A DNA stretch of 64,000 nucleotides from Marinobacter sp. (GTDB lineage Bacteria > Pseudomonadota > Gammaproteobacteria > Pseudomonadales > Oleiphilaceae): positions 1 through 64,000 of the forward strand of contig JAGYIS010000004.1 in NCBI GenBank assembly GCA_018402255.1. Reading direction: 5' to 3'. This document shows, in pieces, positions 7,703 to 16,517 of this stretch (positions are counted from its first letter, which is position 1; every line of letters starts with the position of its first letter). The notes under the pieces were generated by a model. It searched no databases, had not been told where the DNA came from, and worked only from the letters and a program-made list of their open reading frames with translations. The position numbers were made by a program, and so were the translations under genes.

Positions 7703-10588
7703 TTATGCTGGTTCGATAGCACATAGGGTGCACTTGGTCTCTTGCATCTGCGTGACCGAGTCGTACCCGTATGTCTGAACGGTATTGGTAGATTCACCCA
7801 GGACATAAGGATCGGAGCCCTTGGGATATTTATGCCTCCGGTCTTCTCCCTGTAAATGACCGCCGAAGTGGAACGGCATGAAGGCAACGCCCTCGCCAAC
7901 CCGTTCGGTTACCATGGCCTTCACCTTGATGCGTGCGCCTTCCGGGCCAGAAACCCAGACATCCCTGCCGTCGCGAATATTCATGTTGTTCGCGTCGCGC
8001 GGATTCACTTCAATGAACATGTCCTGCTGGAGCTCTGCCAGCCAGGGGTTTGACCGTGTTTCATCACCGCCACCTTCATATTCCACCAGTCGACCGGAGG
8101 TCAGAATGATGGGGAAGTCCTTGCTGAAGTCGTTCTTCTGGATCGACTCGTACAGGGTTGGCACACGCCAGAACGTCTTGTCGGCGTAGGTCGGATAATC
8201 TTCGACCAGGTCGCGACGGTTGGTGTACAACGGTTCGCGGTGCAGCGGCACGGGGTCCGGGAAGTTCCAGACAATGGTACGGGCTTTGGCATTACCGAAA
8301 GGCGCGCACTCGTGCTTGATAGCCACACGCTGGATACCACCAGACAGGTCAGTTTTCCAGTTAGCGGTGGGGCCTCCCACTGCCTCAATGGCGGTGCGTT
8401 CTTCTGCGGTCAGATCGCCATCCCAGCCCAGATCCATCAGCATCTGCATGGTGAATTCCGGGTAGCCATCCTTGATCTCGGAGTCTTTGGAGTAAACACC
8501 GTCTGCCAGGATGTTCTGGCCATTGTGTTCAACCCCGAAGCGGGCACGGAAGGTGAGGCCGCCTTTAGACACCGGCAACGACATGTCGTAGAGGTTGGCT
8601 GTCCCTGGGTGGTTCATCTCGGGAGTTCCCCAGCATGGCCATGGCAGACCGTAGAAATCACCATCGCAGGGTCCGCCCACAGCGCGCAGGGTGGTTCTGT
8701 CAAAGTGATGCTGGTTTGCCATGTGCAGCTTGAGCCGCTCGGGCGACTGGCCCGTGTAGCCAATGGTCCACATGCCACGATTGTACTCGCGGGTGATGTC
8801 TTCAATCACCGGCTCGTTACCTTCGATGGCAATGTTGCGGAACATGCGATCGCTAAACCCGAACTTGTCGGCGAACAGCTTGATGATTTCGTGATCCACC
8901 TTGGAATCGAACAACGGCTCCATGACTTTCTCGCGCCATTGGAGCGAGCGGTTGGAGGCGGTGACGGAACCTGTGGTTTCAAACTGCGTGGTTGCCGGCA
9001 GCAGGTATGCGCCATCCTTCCGGTCGTGCAGTACGGCAGACACGGTCGGGAACGGATCCACCACAACCAGAAGGTCGAGCTTCTCCATGGCTTCTTTCAT
9101 TTCCAGCATACGGGTCTGGGAGTTGGGCGCGTGGCCCCACAGAACCATGGCCCGGGTATTGTCAGGTTGCTCCAGGTTTTCCTTGGCTTCCAGTACGCCA
9201 TCAATCCAGCGCGATACCGGAATGCCTTTTTCGTTCATCATGGCGCGGGATTTGCCGTCTTTGTCCCAGGTGGCAAAGCGACCTTTCAGCCAATCCAGGT
9301 CTTCTTCCCAAACGCGGGCCCAATGCGCCCAAGAGCCAGCAGCAACGCCGTAATAGCCCGGCAGACTGTCGGCAACCACGCCGAAGTCGGTGGCGCCCTG
9401 AACGTTGTCGTGACCACGGAAGATGTTGGTGCCGCCACCGGCAACGCCGACGTTACCCAGGGCCAGTTGCAAAATGCAGTAGGCGCGGGTGTTGTTGTTG
9501 CCGTTACTGTGCTGGGTACCACCCATACACCAGATCACGGTGCCGGGGCGGTTGTTGGCCATGGTACGGGCCACGCGCTCGAGCTGGGCGCCGGGGGTGC
9601 CGGTGACGCGCTCAACTTCTTCCGGGTTCCACTTGGCGACTTCGGCACGGATGTCTTCCATGCCATAAACGCGAGTGCGGATATATTCCTTGTCTTCCCA
9701 GCCATTCTCGAAGATGTGCCACAAAATGCCCCAGATCAGGGCGACGTCTGAACCCGGACGGAAACGCACATACTCATCGGCATGAGCGGCAGTACGGGTG
9801 AAGCGCGGATCGCAGACAATCAGCGGGGCATTGTTTTCTTCTTTCGCTTTCAGCACGTGCAGCAACGACACCGGGTGGGCCTCGGCCGGGTTGCCCCCGA
9901 TGATGAAAATCGCCTTGGATTTGTGGATGTCGTTGTAGGAGTTGGTCATGGCGCCGTAACCCCAGGTGTTGGCTACGCCAGCGACGGTGGTGGAGTGACA
10001 GATACGGGCCTGGTGATCAACGTTGTTAGTGCCCCAGTAGGCGGCAAACTTGCGGAACAGGTACGCCTGTTCGTTGTTGTGCTTGGCACTGCCGAGCCAG
10101 TAAACGGAATCGGGGCCGCTTTCCTCACGGATCTGCAGCATTTTGTCGCCGATTTCGTTAATAGCCTGATCCCAGGGGATTTTTTGCCACTCACCGTTGA
10201 CCATTTTCATGGGCGATTTGAGCCGACGTTCACCATGGGCGTGTTCGCGAACCGCTGCGCCTTTCGCACAGTGGGCTCCTAGGTTGAACGGGCTGTCCCA
10301 GCCTGGCTCCTGGCCAGTCCAGACGCCATTCTGGACTTCGGCTTCAACCGTACAGCCGACAGAACAGTGAGTACACACGGATTTTTTGCGAACAACTTCG
10401 CCGCCGCCGGTTGAAGGCGCTGACGCTTCTACCCGAGTTGATGGCAGCGATAGTGCCGCCAGCCCACCTACCGTGATGCCCGATGCAGCCAGAAAGCTAC
10501 GACGGTCCATGGTTTTGGCAGCGAGGGATGAAAGTAAAGATCCCGCACGGGAGCCTTTCGCTACCCCGTTGGTCTTCTTCCTTAACAT
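7703..10588 (-). CDS. Formate dehydrogenase alpha subunit, molybdopterin (W/Mo-bis-MGD) catalytic subunit
   Basis: Catalytic subunit oxidising formate to CO2, 961 residues, exported by Tat (twin-arginine DRRSFLAASG at residues ~28-37). A [4Fe-4S] site is visible as CTHCSVGC (Cys72, 75, 79) plus Cys107. The metal ligand is a cysteine: ARICHSTTVAG places Cys197-His198 where E. coli FdnG has selenocysteine-His, so no SECIS element is needed. The C-terminal molydopterin-binding domain follows from about residue 800 (ILTSGRLVEY, EVNPRDA). Neighbouring Moco, FdhD and tungstate-transport genes support a W- or Mo-bis-MGD cofactor. Periplasmic orientation is expected. Confidence 0.97.
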   Translation of the reverse strand: MLRKKTNGVAKGSRAGSLLSSLAAKTMDRRSFLAASGITVGGLAALSLPSTRVEASAPSTGGGEVVRKKSVCTHCSVGCTVEAEVQNGVWTGQEPGWDSPFNLGAHCAKGAAVREHAHGERRLKSPMKMVNGEWQKIPWDQAINEIGDKMLQIREESGPDSVYWLGSAKHNNEQAYLFRKFAAYWGTNNVDHQARICHSTTVAGVANTWGYGAMTNSYNDIHKSKAIFIIGGNPAEAHPVSLLHVLKAKEENNAPLIVCDPRFTRTAAHADEYVRFRPGSDVALIWGILWHIFENGWEDKEYIRTRVYGMEDIRAEVAKWNPEEVERVTGTPGAQLERVARTMANNRPGTVIWCMGGTQHSNGNNNTRAYCILQLALGNVGVAGGGTNIFRGHDNVQGATDFGVVADSLPGYYGVAAGSWAHWARVWEEDLDWLKGRFATWDKDGKSRAMMNEKGIPVSRWIDGVLEAKENLEQPDNTRAMVLWGHAPNSQTRMLEMKEAMEKLDLLVVVDPFPTVSAVLHDRKDGAYLLPATTQFETTGSVTASNRSLQWREKVMEPLFDSKVDHEIIKLFADKFGFSDRMFRNIAIEGNEPVIEDITREYNRGMWTIGYTGQSPERLKLHMANQHHFDRTTLRAVGGPCDGDFYGLPWPCWGTPEMNHPGTANLYDMSLPVSKGGLTFRARFGVEHNGQNILADGVYSKDSEIKDGYPEFTMQMLMDLGWDGDLTAEERTAIEAVGGPTANWKTDLSGGIQRVAIKHECAPFGNAKARTIVWNFPDPVPLHREPLYTNRRDLVEDYPTYADKTFWRVPTLYESIQKNDFSKDFPIILTSGRLVEYEGGGDETRSNPWLAELQQDMFIEVNPRDANNMNIRDGRDVWVSGPEGARIKVKAMVTERVGEGVAFMPFHFGGHLQGEDRRHKYPKGSDPYVLGESTNTVQTYGYDSVTQMQETKCTLCAIEPA

Positions 10589-10677
10589 GTCGATTACCTC
10601 TCTCTTTTATTATTCTCGTTTTCAGGAAATGCGGTCATTCAAGAGCCTTTCGCAACCTTGAATGACGTGCATGCTCC

Positions 10678-10866
10678 TTAAAATCGAGCCGTTTCGAAGT
10701 ACTTGCGCGTGTGGTCCGTGTCACGCAGGCCGCTGCTCTTCGGGGCGTCTTTGACGACCTCAGCTGCGGCGTTCGGTGCAACTGCCATTGCCACGGCAGC
10801 CGGAGCTGCAGCGACGGCCATCCGCAAAAAATGACGGCGGCTGTTTTGCTCATTTCGGTTGTCCAT
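10678..10866 (-). CDS. Formate dehydrogenase region Tat-target small protein
   Basis: A 62-residue protein with an N-terminal twin-arginine signal (SRRHFLRMAVAAAPAAVAMAVAP) and a short polar tail containing HTRKYFETARF. This matches the small family found in formate dehydrogenase operons (TIGR02811-like, from memory). It lies 89 bp before the alpha gene. Its role is unknown; it may help Tat export or act as a small periplasmic subunit. Confidence 0.85.
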   Translation of the reverse strand: MDNRNEQNSRRHFLRMAVAAAPAAVAMAVAPNAAAEVVKDAPKSSGLRDTDHTRKYFETARF

Positions 10867-10908
10867 AGGACATCTCCACCTGAGTTAAGGGATCGGGCTA
10901 GATCCCGG

Positions 10909-11520
10909 TTACTGAATTGCAAAGGCCTCTGCTTCTACGGTCATGAAGGCCCGACCTAACGAGCCAACAGGAGCGTAGAAGATGGCGCTTTGCGCTTCTT
11001 CCAAGTCGGTAAAGAACAGTCTCGCCCACTTTGCCATGTGCGCTTCAAAGAACGCTTTTTGCGAAGGCAGGTCGCTGGCACTCCCGAACTCACCGGTGAT
11101 GATGCCCGCCATGATTTCACAAAGCGTGCCGATGTGGTCTTCGGGCTCTTTTACGTCGTCACGGGCACTGATGCCTCTTGACAGCAGATCGGTGCGCAAA
11201 TTCGCCAGAGGCTTTTCGTTCAGGAATCCTGTCAGGTAATAGCTGGCGTAAGGCAGTAGCTCGCCCCGCGTCAAGCCTACGAACAGGTTGTTAAATTCAC
11301 GGGCAGCATCGGCAGGTGCCGTGCGTTGTGCGAGTGCGGCAAGATTCTTTGAGGCGGATCCGATAGGGGTGTCATCACCCTTGAGGGAGGCCAGTCCACG
11401 CAATAACTCGTTGGAAGGTGGGTTGCCCAGCAGGGCGCCCAACAACTGGTACATCTGAGCTCGGGCGCGATCTTCGTCGCTGATCGAGCGAGGGCACTGG
11501 CTTTCGGCGGTGTTGACCAA
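10909..11520 (-). CDS. TorD/DmsD-family molybdoenzyme chaperone
   Basis: All-helical cytoplasmic chaperone of 203 residues. TorD-family proteins bind the Tat signal of the partner molybdoenzyme and hold it until the cofactor is inserted. Typical features are RAQMYQLLGALLGNPPS near the start, the FNNLFVGLTRGELLPYASYYLTG segment, and the later PEDHIGTLCEIM motif. Start is TTG with AAGGAA about six bases upstream; no better ATG exists. It sits in the formate dehydrogenase operon, so FdhA is the likely client. Confidence 0.9.
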   Translation of the reverse strand: MVNTAESQCPRSISDEDRARAQMYQLLGALLGNPPSNELLRGLASLKGDDTPIGSASKNLAALAQRTAPADAAREFNNLFVGLTRGELLPYASYYLTGFLNEKPLANLRTDLLSRGISARDDVKEPEDHIGTLCEIMAGIITGEFGSASDLPSQKAFFEAHMAKWARLFFTDLEEAQSAIFYAPVGSLGRAFMTVEAEAFAIQ

Positions 11521-11628
11521 GTCACATTCCTTAACTGTTATTGTTTGATTTTTGCGCCATTCATCTTTATAGCTCTGAAAGATCCATGGCGCAACCAGTG
11601 TTTAGACATGTAGTATTCATAGATATGT

Positions 11629-12243
11629 CTAACTAAATCTCATCCGGGGTCGATAGAGTGGCGCGGGTTCCATCTCTTCCTCGGTAGCGTCAACTTCCGG
11701 TTGCCGGGTCGGGCTGGAGAGCTCAACCGTGTTGTCGGGTTCGGAAGACTCAATCACCGTTGTCGGTTCTGCGGGTTCCTCGGATTCCAAAACGCCAGTT
11801 CTCGCCTCGTTCTGTTCCTCTTCGCGTTCGCGCTCAGCCCGTTTTTCAGCTTTGTCGAACATGCCTTGACCGACTTTGTACAGAGTTTTGACGACCTTGC
11901 CCGCGTGGGCGGCATCAGTGAAATCCTCATCATAGTCATTCAGTCCATCCAGCACCGCCAGCACAGGGTTGGATTTCCAGAGCGCACGCAGTGCCTTGCG
12001 CCGCAGAAGTTCCGGAATCTCCTTGCGCATGAATCCGGTGATGTCGGTGCCCAGTTTGATGGCGTCTGGTTCGGGCAAGCCGTACTTTGCCAAAACCTCA
12101 TGCTCCGGCAGCGCCTGATTGATTGCCAGCTCCTGCTCTTCAGGTGAAGGCTCGTTGTCCACGGGCAAAGAAGGGGAGGGTTCAGTCTTGTTGCTGACCT
12201 CAGACTTTCTGCGCGACCATCGTTGCAAGCGTGATTCTGTCAT
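11629..12243 (-). CDS. DUF3306 domain protein of formate dehydrogenase cluster
   Basis: Protein of 204 residues starting with RLQRWSRRKSEV, the typical opening of DUF3306 proteins, which occur almost always beside DUF3305 and FDH genes. A middle conserved part (FMRKEIPELLRRKALRALWKSNPVLA) is followed by a charged, low-complexity Glu/Pro-rich tail. There is no signal peptide or transmembrane helix, so it is cytoplasmic. Its ATG follows the DUF3305 stop codon directly, implying translational coupling. Function unknown. Confidence 0.85.
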   Translation of the reverse strand: MTESRLQRWSRRKSEVSNKTEPSPSLPVDNEPSPEEQELAINQALPEHEVLAKYGLPEPDAIKLGTDITGFMRKEIPELLRRKALRALWKSNPVLAVLDGLNDYDEDFTDAAHAGKVVKTLYKVGQGMFDKAEKRAEREREEEQNEARTGVLESEEPAEPTTVIESSEPDNTVELSSPTRQPEVDATEEEMEPAPLYRPRMRFS

Positions 12244-12822
12244 TTACTGCACTTTCGGGTTTTTGATGTTGGTGGGAGCGCGATAAACGTCGCTCTGCTG
12301 GCGAATCCGGGGGTCACCTTTACCGTCCTCAACGCCGTCTACATCTTTTTTATCGCGACGGCGTTTCTTGAACGGCTCTTCGATGTAGTGCATATCGATG
12401 AATTCCTGGATCCAGGCCGCCAGAGATTCAGGAATGGGTACCGGCTCAACGATGCTCTCGCCACTGTCCAGTGCATCCTGCGCCTCGTAGGCGCTGGCGG
12501 TAATAGCACTGACAAACCATCCCGATGGCGACTGCCCTGTCTGGTCTCTGTCCAGCACGATCCAGACAGATGGGGCCGTCATGTTCAACGATACAAGGTA
12601 GGCTTCGACGTCGGCTCGGAACAAATCCATGGTCACGGTTCCGGCGTGGTAATCCACCACCTCGCCTTCGCGTACCATTTCCTTCCAGAATGCCTCCGGC
12701 GCGCCCGGTATTACCGCGACTGGTGTCCAGATGTGCCGGGCCCAGCGTGTTACGCCGGGCGTTCGGCGAACTACGGCGCCGACTTGTAAATTGCGTTTCC
12801 AACTGTCTGTACGACCACTCAT
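12244..12822 (-). CDS. DUF3305 domain protein of formate dehydrogenase cluster
   Basis: Protein of 192 residues; the core (VGAVVRRTPGVTRWARHIWTPVAVIPG, then EVVDYHAGTVTMDLFRADVEAYLVSLN) matches DUF3305 as I know it from formate dehydrogenase loci. It is the first gene of the minus-strand operon and is divergent from the polyferredoxin gene across a 150-bp region holding short direct repeats. A Lys/Arg/Asp-rich C-terminal tail (KKRRRDKKD) is notable. Function unknown; maturation or regulation is plausible from context. Confidence 0.85.
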   Translation of the reverse strand: MSGRTDSWKRNLQVGAVVRRTPGVTRWARHIWTPVAVIPGAPEAFWKEMVREGEVVDYHAGTVTMDLFRADVEAYLVSLNMTAPSVWIVLDRDQTGQSPSGWFVSAITASAYEAQDALDSGESIVEPVPIPESLAAWIQEFIDMHYIEEPFKKRRRDKKDVDGVEDGKGDPRIRQQSDVYRAPTNIKNPKVQ

Positions 12823-12865
12823 GATTCTTCTCTTTTATTGTTCTCTGAAGCTAGCAGAGCCGAAA

Positions 12866-12892
12866 CAATTATCCAATTATCCAATTGTCCAA
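12866..12892. promoter_or_regulatory. Eight-base direct repeats in the divergent FDH promoter region
   Basis: Tandem CCAATTAT, CCAATTGT and partial CCAA units with an exact eight-base period, in the spacer between DUF3305 (minus) and the polyferredoxin gene (plus). Position suggests an operator shared by both operons. No matching regulator can be named. Confidence 0.4.
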
Positions 12893-12972
12893 GGGCGAAT
12901 GGCTGTGGCATCCTCATTGAGCCATGTCTGAAACCTATACGTATAAAAATAATTAAAAGAGTAATTTTCCTG

Positions 12973-14952
12973 ATGACGCCAAATAAAACCCTTCTGTTGT
13001 GTACCTGTGACAAATCTCAGTCGTTTAGTTCCGAGGCGCTGCAATCGGCCTCAGCGGCGGAGCAGGTGATTGTTGTGGATCAACTGTGCGGCAGGGATAT
13101 GGATATGGCCGCCGAGCACCTGAGTGGCGGTGCCGAAGTCCTAGTGGCCTGCGGTCAGCAAGCTGCGCTGTTCGAGCGCCTGGGCGAGGATGTGCAGGCT
13201 GAACTGGGCCAGTGTGCGCCGCTGAGCACCATCGACATTCGGGATCGCGCCGGCTGGAGCGCAGCAAGCGCCAACCCCAAGCGGCTGCACGCCAAGCAGG
13301 TGGCCTTGATGGCCGGCGCCCAATTGCCGGCTTCGTATGCGCCCGCGAAAGTGATCCAGTCCAGCGGCGTATGCTGCATTGTCGGCCCTACCGAACAGGC
13401 TGTCCGGATGGCGGAGCTGGTGCAGGATGAGCTGGGCGTTACCTGTATCGTTAGTGACGCAGGGCCTATACAGTTACCCTCCGCCGGTTATGATGTTGCC
13501 AAAGGCAAGCTGACCGCGGCTCAGGGCGCGCTCGGCAACTTCAAGCTGGAGTTTGCTCAGCTGCAAACACTGAACCCCGCTGGCCGCGGTGCGCCGGGCT
13601 ATGGCGAGACCAAGGCTACGGCTCGCAGCGAATGCGACGTCTTCATCGATCTGCGCGGCGTCGCGCCGGCGTTCCCCAGCTACCAGAAACGCAACGGCTA
13701 TTTCTGGGCGGACCCGGCCAAAACCGGCGAGCTGGAGCGTATTGCCCTGACCGCCAGGGAGCGGGTGGGCGAGTTCGAGAAAACCGTGTACTTCAAGCTG
13801 GAAGAATCCCTGTGTGCACACTCGCGGGCGAACCAGCCGGGCTGCACTCGTTGCCTGGATGTCTGCCCCACCGAAGCGATTTTCTCCGCCGGTGATCACG
13901 TACAAATCGATTCCGATATTTGTGCGGGTTGTGGCTCCTGTGCGGCGGTTTGCCCGACGTCCGCAGTTACCATGAATGAAACGCCCTTTGAATCGATCAC
14001 CAAGGCTCTGGATGTCATGGCCAAGGCGTATCGGGAACATGCTGGCGAAACGCCGCGCCTGGTCTTTCACACTCTGGGCGCGGGCTCTGAGGCGATTGCC
14101 TACCTGGCTCGCTATCACGATGGCCTGGCGGACGATCTGATTCCGCTTGGGTTGGAGCACATCGACCGCATCGGTCATGCCGAAATCCTGGCCGCCTTCG
14201 GCGCAGGTTATGCAGAAGTGTTGATACTGGCAGACAACGAGTTGGATCGCCGAGCCGTTACCGCGGAAGTTGAGCTTGCCCAGGCCATGCTGATCGGTAC
14301 TCATAACTCACCCAGCCGGATCCGGGTGGTTGCAGCCGAGGAACTCGGCGAAGCTGGCGACAACGCCGGGCGCGTGGGTGATCCGGTCTTGCTGGTCGGC
14401 GGCCGCCGTGATGTCACCCGGGTTGCCGTCAGCGCGATGGCGGACAAGATCGACGCGCCCATCCCTTTGCCGGTAGGTGCGCCTTACGGTGCTATCGAAA
14501 TCAATTCCGATAAATGTACGCTTTGCCTTGCCTGCGTGTCGCTATGCCCGACCGGCGCCCTTGGCGATCATCCGGACCGGCCCGAAGTTCAGTTCACCGA
14601 GAACGCCTGTGTTCAGTGCGGCGTTTGTGAGAGCACCTGTCCGGAGACGGCAATCACGCTTAAACCACAGCTGGATCTGTCGAAGGCTGCGCTGAGTGCC
14701 CGCGCCCTGCACGGCGAGGATCCGTTCGAATGCATCAAGTGTGGAACACCCTTTGGTGTGGCCAGCACCATCAACCGGATTGTTGAGAAGTTGGAAAATC
14801 AACACTGGATGTACACCAAATCTGACAATGTTCAGCTCATCAAAATGTGCGATGACTGCCGTGTGAAAGCCCAATTCCATGGCGACAGCGCGCCCATGGC
14901 GGGTGGCGAGCGCCCTCGGGTTCGCACCAGCGATGACTATCTGGACAGCTAA
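12973..14952 (+). CDS. Large 4Fe-4S polyferredoxin of formate dehydrogenase cluster
   Basis: Cytoplasmic iron-sulfur protein of 659 residues. Ferredoxin-type motifs appear mid-protein (CTRCLDVCP, CAGCGSCAAVCP) and again near the end (CTLCLACVSLCP, CVQCGVCESTCP), with a further C-terminal CIKCGTPFG and CDDCR pair. The N-terminal ~280 residues have an FAD/NAD-like or HdrA-like regional feel but no motif I can name. Its start is taken at ATG 12973, not the track's TTG at 12838, because family members begin with a short LLLCTCDKSQS segment. It leads the divergent operon with Mrp, ligase-like and DUF6505-like genes; electron delivery or Fe-S assembly for FDH is inferred. Confidence 0.85.
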   Translation: MTPNKTLLLCTCDKSQSFSSEALQSASAAEQVIVVDQLCGRDMDMAAEHLSGGAEVLVACGQQAALFERLGEDVQAELGQCAPLSTIDIRDRAGWSAASANPKRLHAKQVALMAGAQLPASYAPAKVIQSSGVCCIVGPTEQAVRMAELVQDELGVTCIVSDAGPIQLPSAGYDVAKGKLTAAQGALGNFKLEFAQLQTLNPAGRGAPGYGETKATARSECDVFIDLRGVAPAFPSYQKRNGYFWADPAKTGELERIALTARERVGEFEKTVYFKLEESLCAHSRANQPGCTRCLDVCPTEAIFSAGDHVQIDSDICAGCGSCAAVCPTSAVTMNETPFESITKALDVMAKAYREHAGETPRLVFHTLGAGSEAIAYLARYHDGLADDLIPLGLEHIDRIGHAEILAAFGAGYAEVLILADNELDRRAVTAEVELAQAMLIGTHNSPSRIRVVAAEELGEAGDNAGRVGDPVLLVGGRRDVTRVAVSAMADKIDAPIPLPVGAPYGAIEINSDKCTLCLACVSLCPTGALGDHPDRPEVQFTENACVQCGVCESTCPETAITLKPQLDLSKAALSARALHGEDPFECIKCGTPFGVASTINRIVEKLENQHWMYTKSDNVQLIKMCDDCRVKAQFHGDSAPMAGGERPRVRTSDDYLDS

Positions 14953-14970
14953 ACCTAATCAGGACACTTT

Positions 14971-15816
14971 ATGGTTCAATACGTTAACGCCGACAAAAGT
15001 AATCTGATCGGTACCGATGCGCCCCGGCCGCAGGATAGAAACCCGAAGGGCATTGGCCGCATCATTGCCATTGCCTCTGGCAAGGGTGGCGTGGGCAAAT
15101 CGACCGTGGCCTCCAATCTGGCGGTGGCACTGGCGTCAAAGGGCCTGAAAGTGGGCCTGTTGGATGCCGACGTGTATGGTCCCAGCCAGCCTCGCATGCT
15201 GGGCGTATCCGGCCGACCGTCCAGTCCCGACGGGCACACTATCCTGCCGCTGCGCAATCACGGGGTAACCTTGATGTCGCTGGGCCTGATGACCCCGGAA
15301 GACGAAGCCATCGTCTGGCGCGGGCCTATGCTGATGGGTGCCCTTGAGCAGATGATGAATCAGGTCGACTGGGGCCGGCTGGATGTGCTGCTGGTGGATC
15401 TTCCGCCGGGCACCGGGGACGTCCAGATGACCCTGAGCCAGAAGTTCTTCGTTGCCGGCGCGGTTATTGTCTCGACACCCCAGGACATTGCGCTGATGGA
15501 CGCGCGCAAGGGCATCGACATGTTCAATCGGATGGAGGTGCCGCTGTTTGGCTTGATTGAGAACATGGCGTCTTTCGTGTGTGACGGTTGCGGTAAAGAA
15601 CATCATCCCTTTGGCTCCGGCGGCGCGCGGGCAGAAGCCGCAAAACTCGGGGCGCCCTTCCTGGGTGAAATTCCGCTGGATCTGGATATCCGTATTGGAT
15701 CGGATGGCGGTGTTCCGATCGTGGTGTCGAAACCGGAAAGCCTGCAGTCCAGGGCGTTCCAGCGGATTGCGGATGAAATTATCGCCTCTGACGTCTACGC
15801 CCGGGCCATTCTATGA
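14971..15816 (+). CDS. Mrp/NBP35-family ATP-binding Fe-S carrier protein
   Basis: P-loop ATPase of 281 residues. The deviant Walker A (SGKGGVGKST) lies near residue 35, with MLGVSGRP, the LLVDLPPGTGDVQMT Walker B region, and a C-terminal CxxC (FVCDGCGKEHHPFG) that binds a bridging [4Fe-4S] cluster in characterised relatives. It lacks the N-terminal DUF59 of E. coli Mrp. Placement 18 bp after the polyferredoxin and overlapping the next gene points to cluster loading for the FDH subunits or the polyferredoxin, an inference from context. Confidence 0.92.
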   Translation: MVQYVNADKSNLIGTDAPRPQDRNPKGIGRIIAIASGKGGVGKSTVASNLAVALASKGLKVGLLDADVYGPSQPRMLGVSGRPSSPDGHTILPLRNHGVTLMSLGLMTPEDEAIVWRGPMLMGALEQMMNQVDWGRLDVLLVDLPPGTGDVQMTLSQKFFVAGAVIVSTPQDIALMDARKGIDMFNRMEVPLFGLIENMASFVCDGCGKEHHPFGSGGARAEAAKLGAPFLGEIPLDLDIRIGSDGGVPIVVSKPESLQSRAFQRIADEIIASDVYARAIL

Positions 15817-16517
15817 GTCAGTCACCTCAATTTCCTCCGTTACTCACTGGAGAAATAGTGCCCAGGCATACGGATCCGTTCGATAAGGCCGTCAGCCGCG
15901 CGATTGCCGGGGTCGATTCGGGTACGATTTTTTATTCCGAGGAAGGCGACACCTTGCGTGCTGCTCTGGTGTTGGCGCCGGAGACGCCTCTGGAAGAGGC
16001 CATTCAGGTGGTCTATGTGGCCCAGATTGGCCTGGCTGAGAGTCTGGGTGCCCTGGCGCCACCGGAAGTGCCGGTGTTTTTCCAGTGGCCAGACCGGATC
16101 AAGGTGAATGGTGCTGTATGCGGCGGGGTTCGCTTTGCGGCGGATGTCTCCGACCCCAAGGCGCATCCGAACTGGCTGGTTGTCGGCATTCATGTGCCGT
16201 TTACCTCGACCATCAATGAGCCCGGCGAGAACCCCGACGAAACCTGTCTGCAAGAGGAGGGGTGCGCGGATATAACCCCCATGGCGCTGCTGGAGAGCTG
16301 GTCCAAGCACACCCTGTTGTGGCTGACCTACTTTATGGACGATGGTTTCAAACGCGTACACAACGAGTGGCGTCCGCGTTGTGACACTCTTGGCTCCCAG
16401 ATTGATTATCCAAGGCCGGGACTGTTTGTGGGCCTGGATGACAAAGGCCGAATGCTGTTACGTCAGGATGTCATGACCGAGACACTGAGTTTGATTGAAT
16501 TCGCGGAGCATGTATGA
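15813..16517 (+). CDS. Biotin/lipoate protein ligase-like protein (DUF4444 type)
   Basis: Protein of 234 residues with a biotin/lipoate ligase fold. FFQWPDRIKVNGAVCGGVRF aligns with the WPND...RKLAG segment of BirA, but the position of the catalytic Lys is Val, and no GRGRRG nucleotide loop is visible in the N-terminal half. It therefore may not be a working ligase. The start codon overlaps the mrp stop (ATGA) and its own stop overlaps the next start, so the three genes are translationally coupled. Its role in the FDH module is unknown. Confidence 0.75.
   Translation: MSQSPQFPPLLTGEIVPRHTDPFDKAVSRAIAGVDSGTIFYSEEGDTLRAALVLAPETPLEEAIQVVYVAQIGLAESLGALAPPEVPVFFQWPDRIKVNGAVCGGVRFAADVSDPKAHPNWLVVGIHVPFTSTINEPGENPDETCLQEEGCADITPMALLESWSKHTLLWLTYFMDDGFKRVHNEWRPRCDTLGSQIDYPRPGLFVGLDDKGRMLLRQDVMTETLSLIEFAEHV

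Noticed and set aside
8240-9751. 503-aa plus-strand ORF opposite FDH alpha
   Set aside because: Antisense shadow of a highly conserved catalytic subunit in GC-rich DNA.
7703-10588. Selenocysteine in FDH alpha
   Set aside because: The codon at the metal-ligand position encodes Cys and the frame is open throughout, so no TGA recoding is involved.
13474-14304. 276-aa minus-strand ORF inside the polyferredoxin gene
   Set aside because: Shadow frame; the plus-strand gene has clear Cys motifs and operon context.
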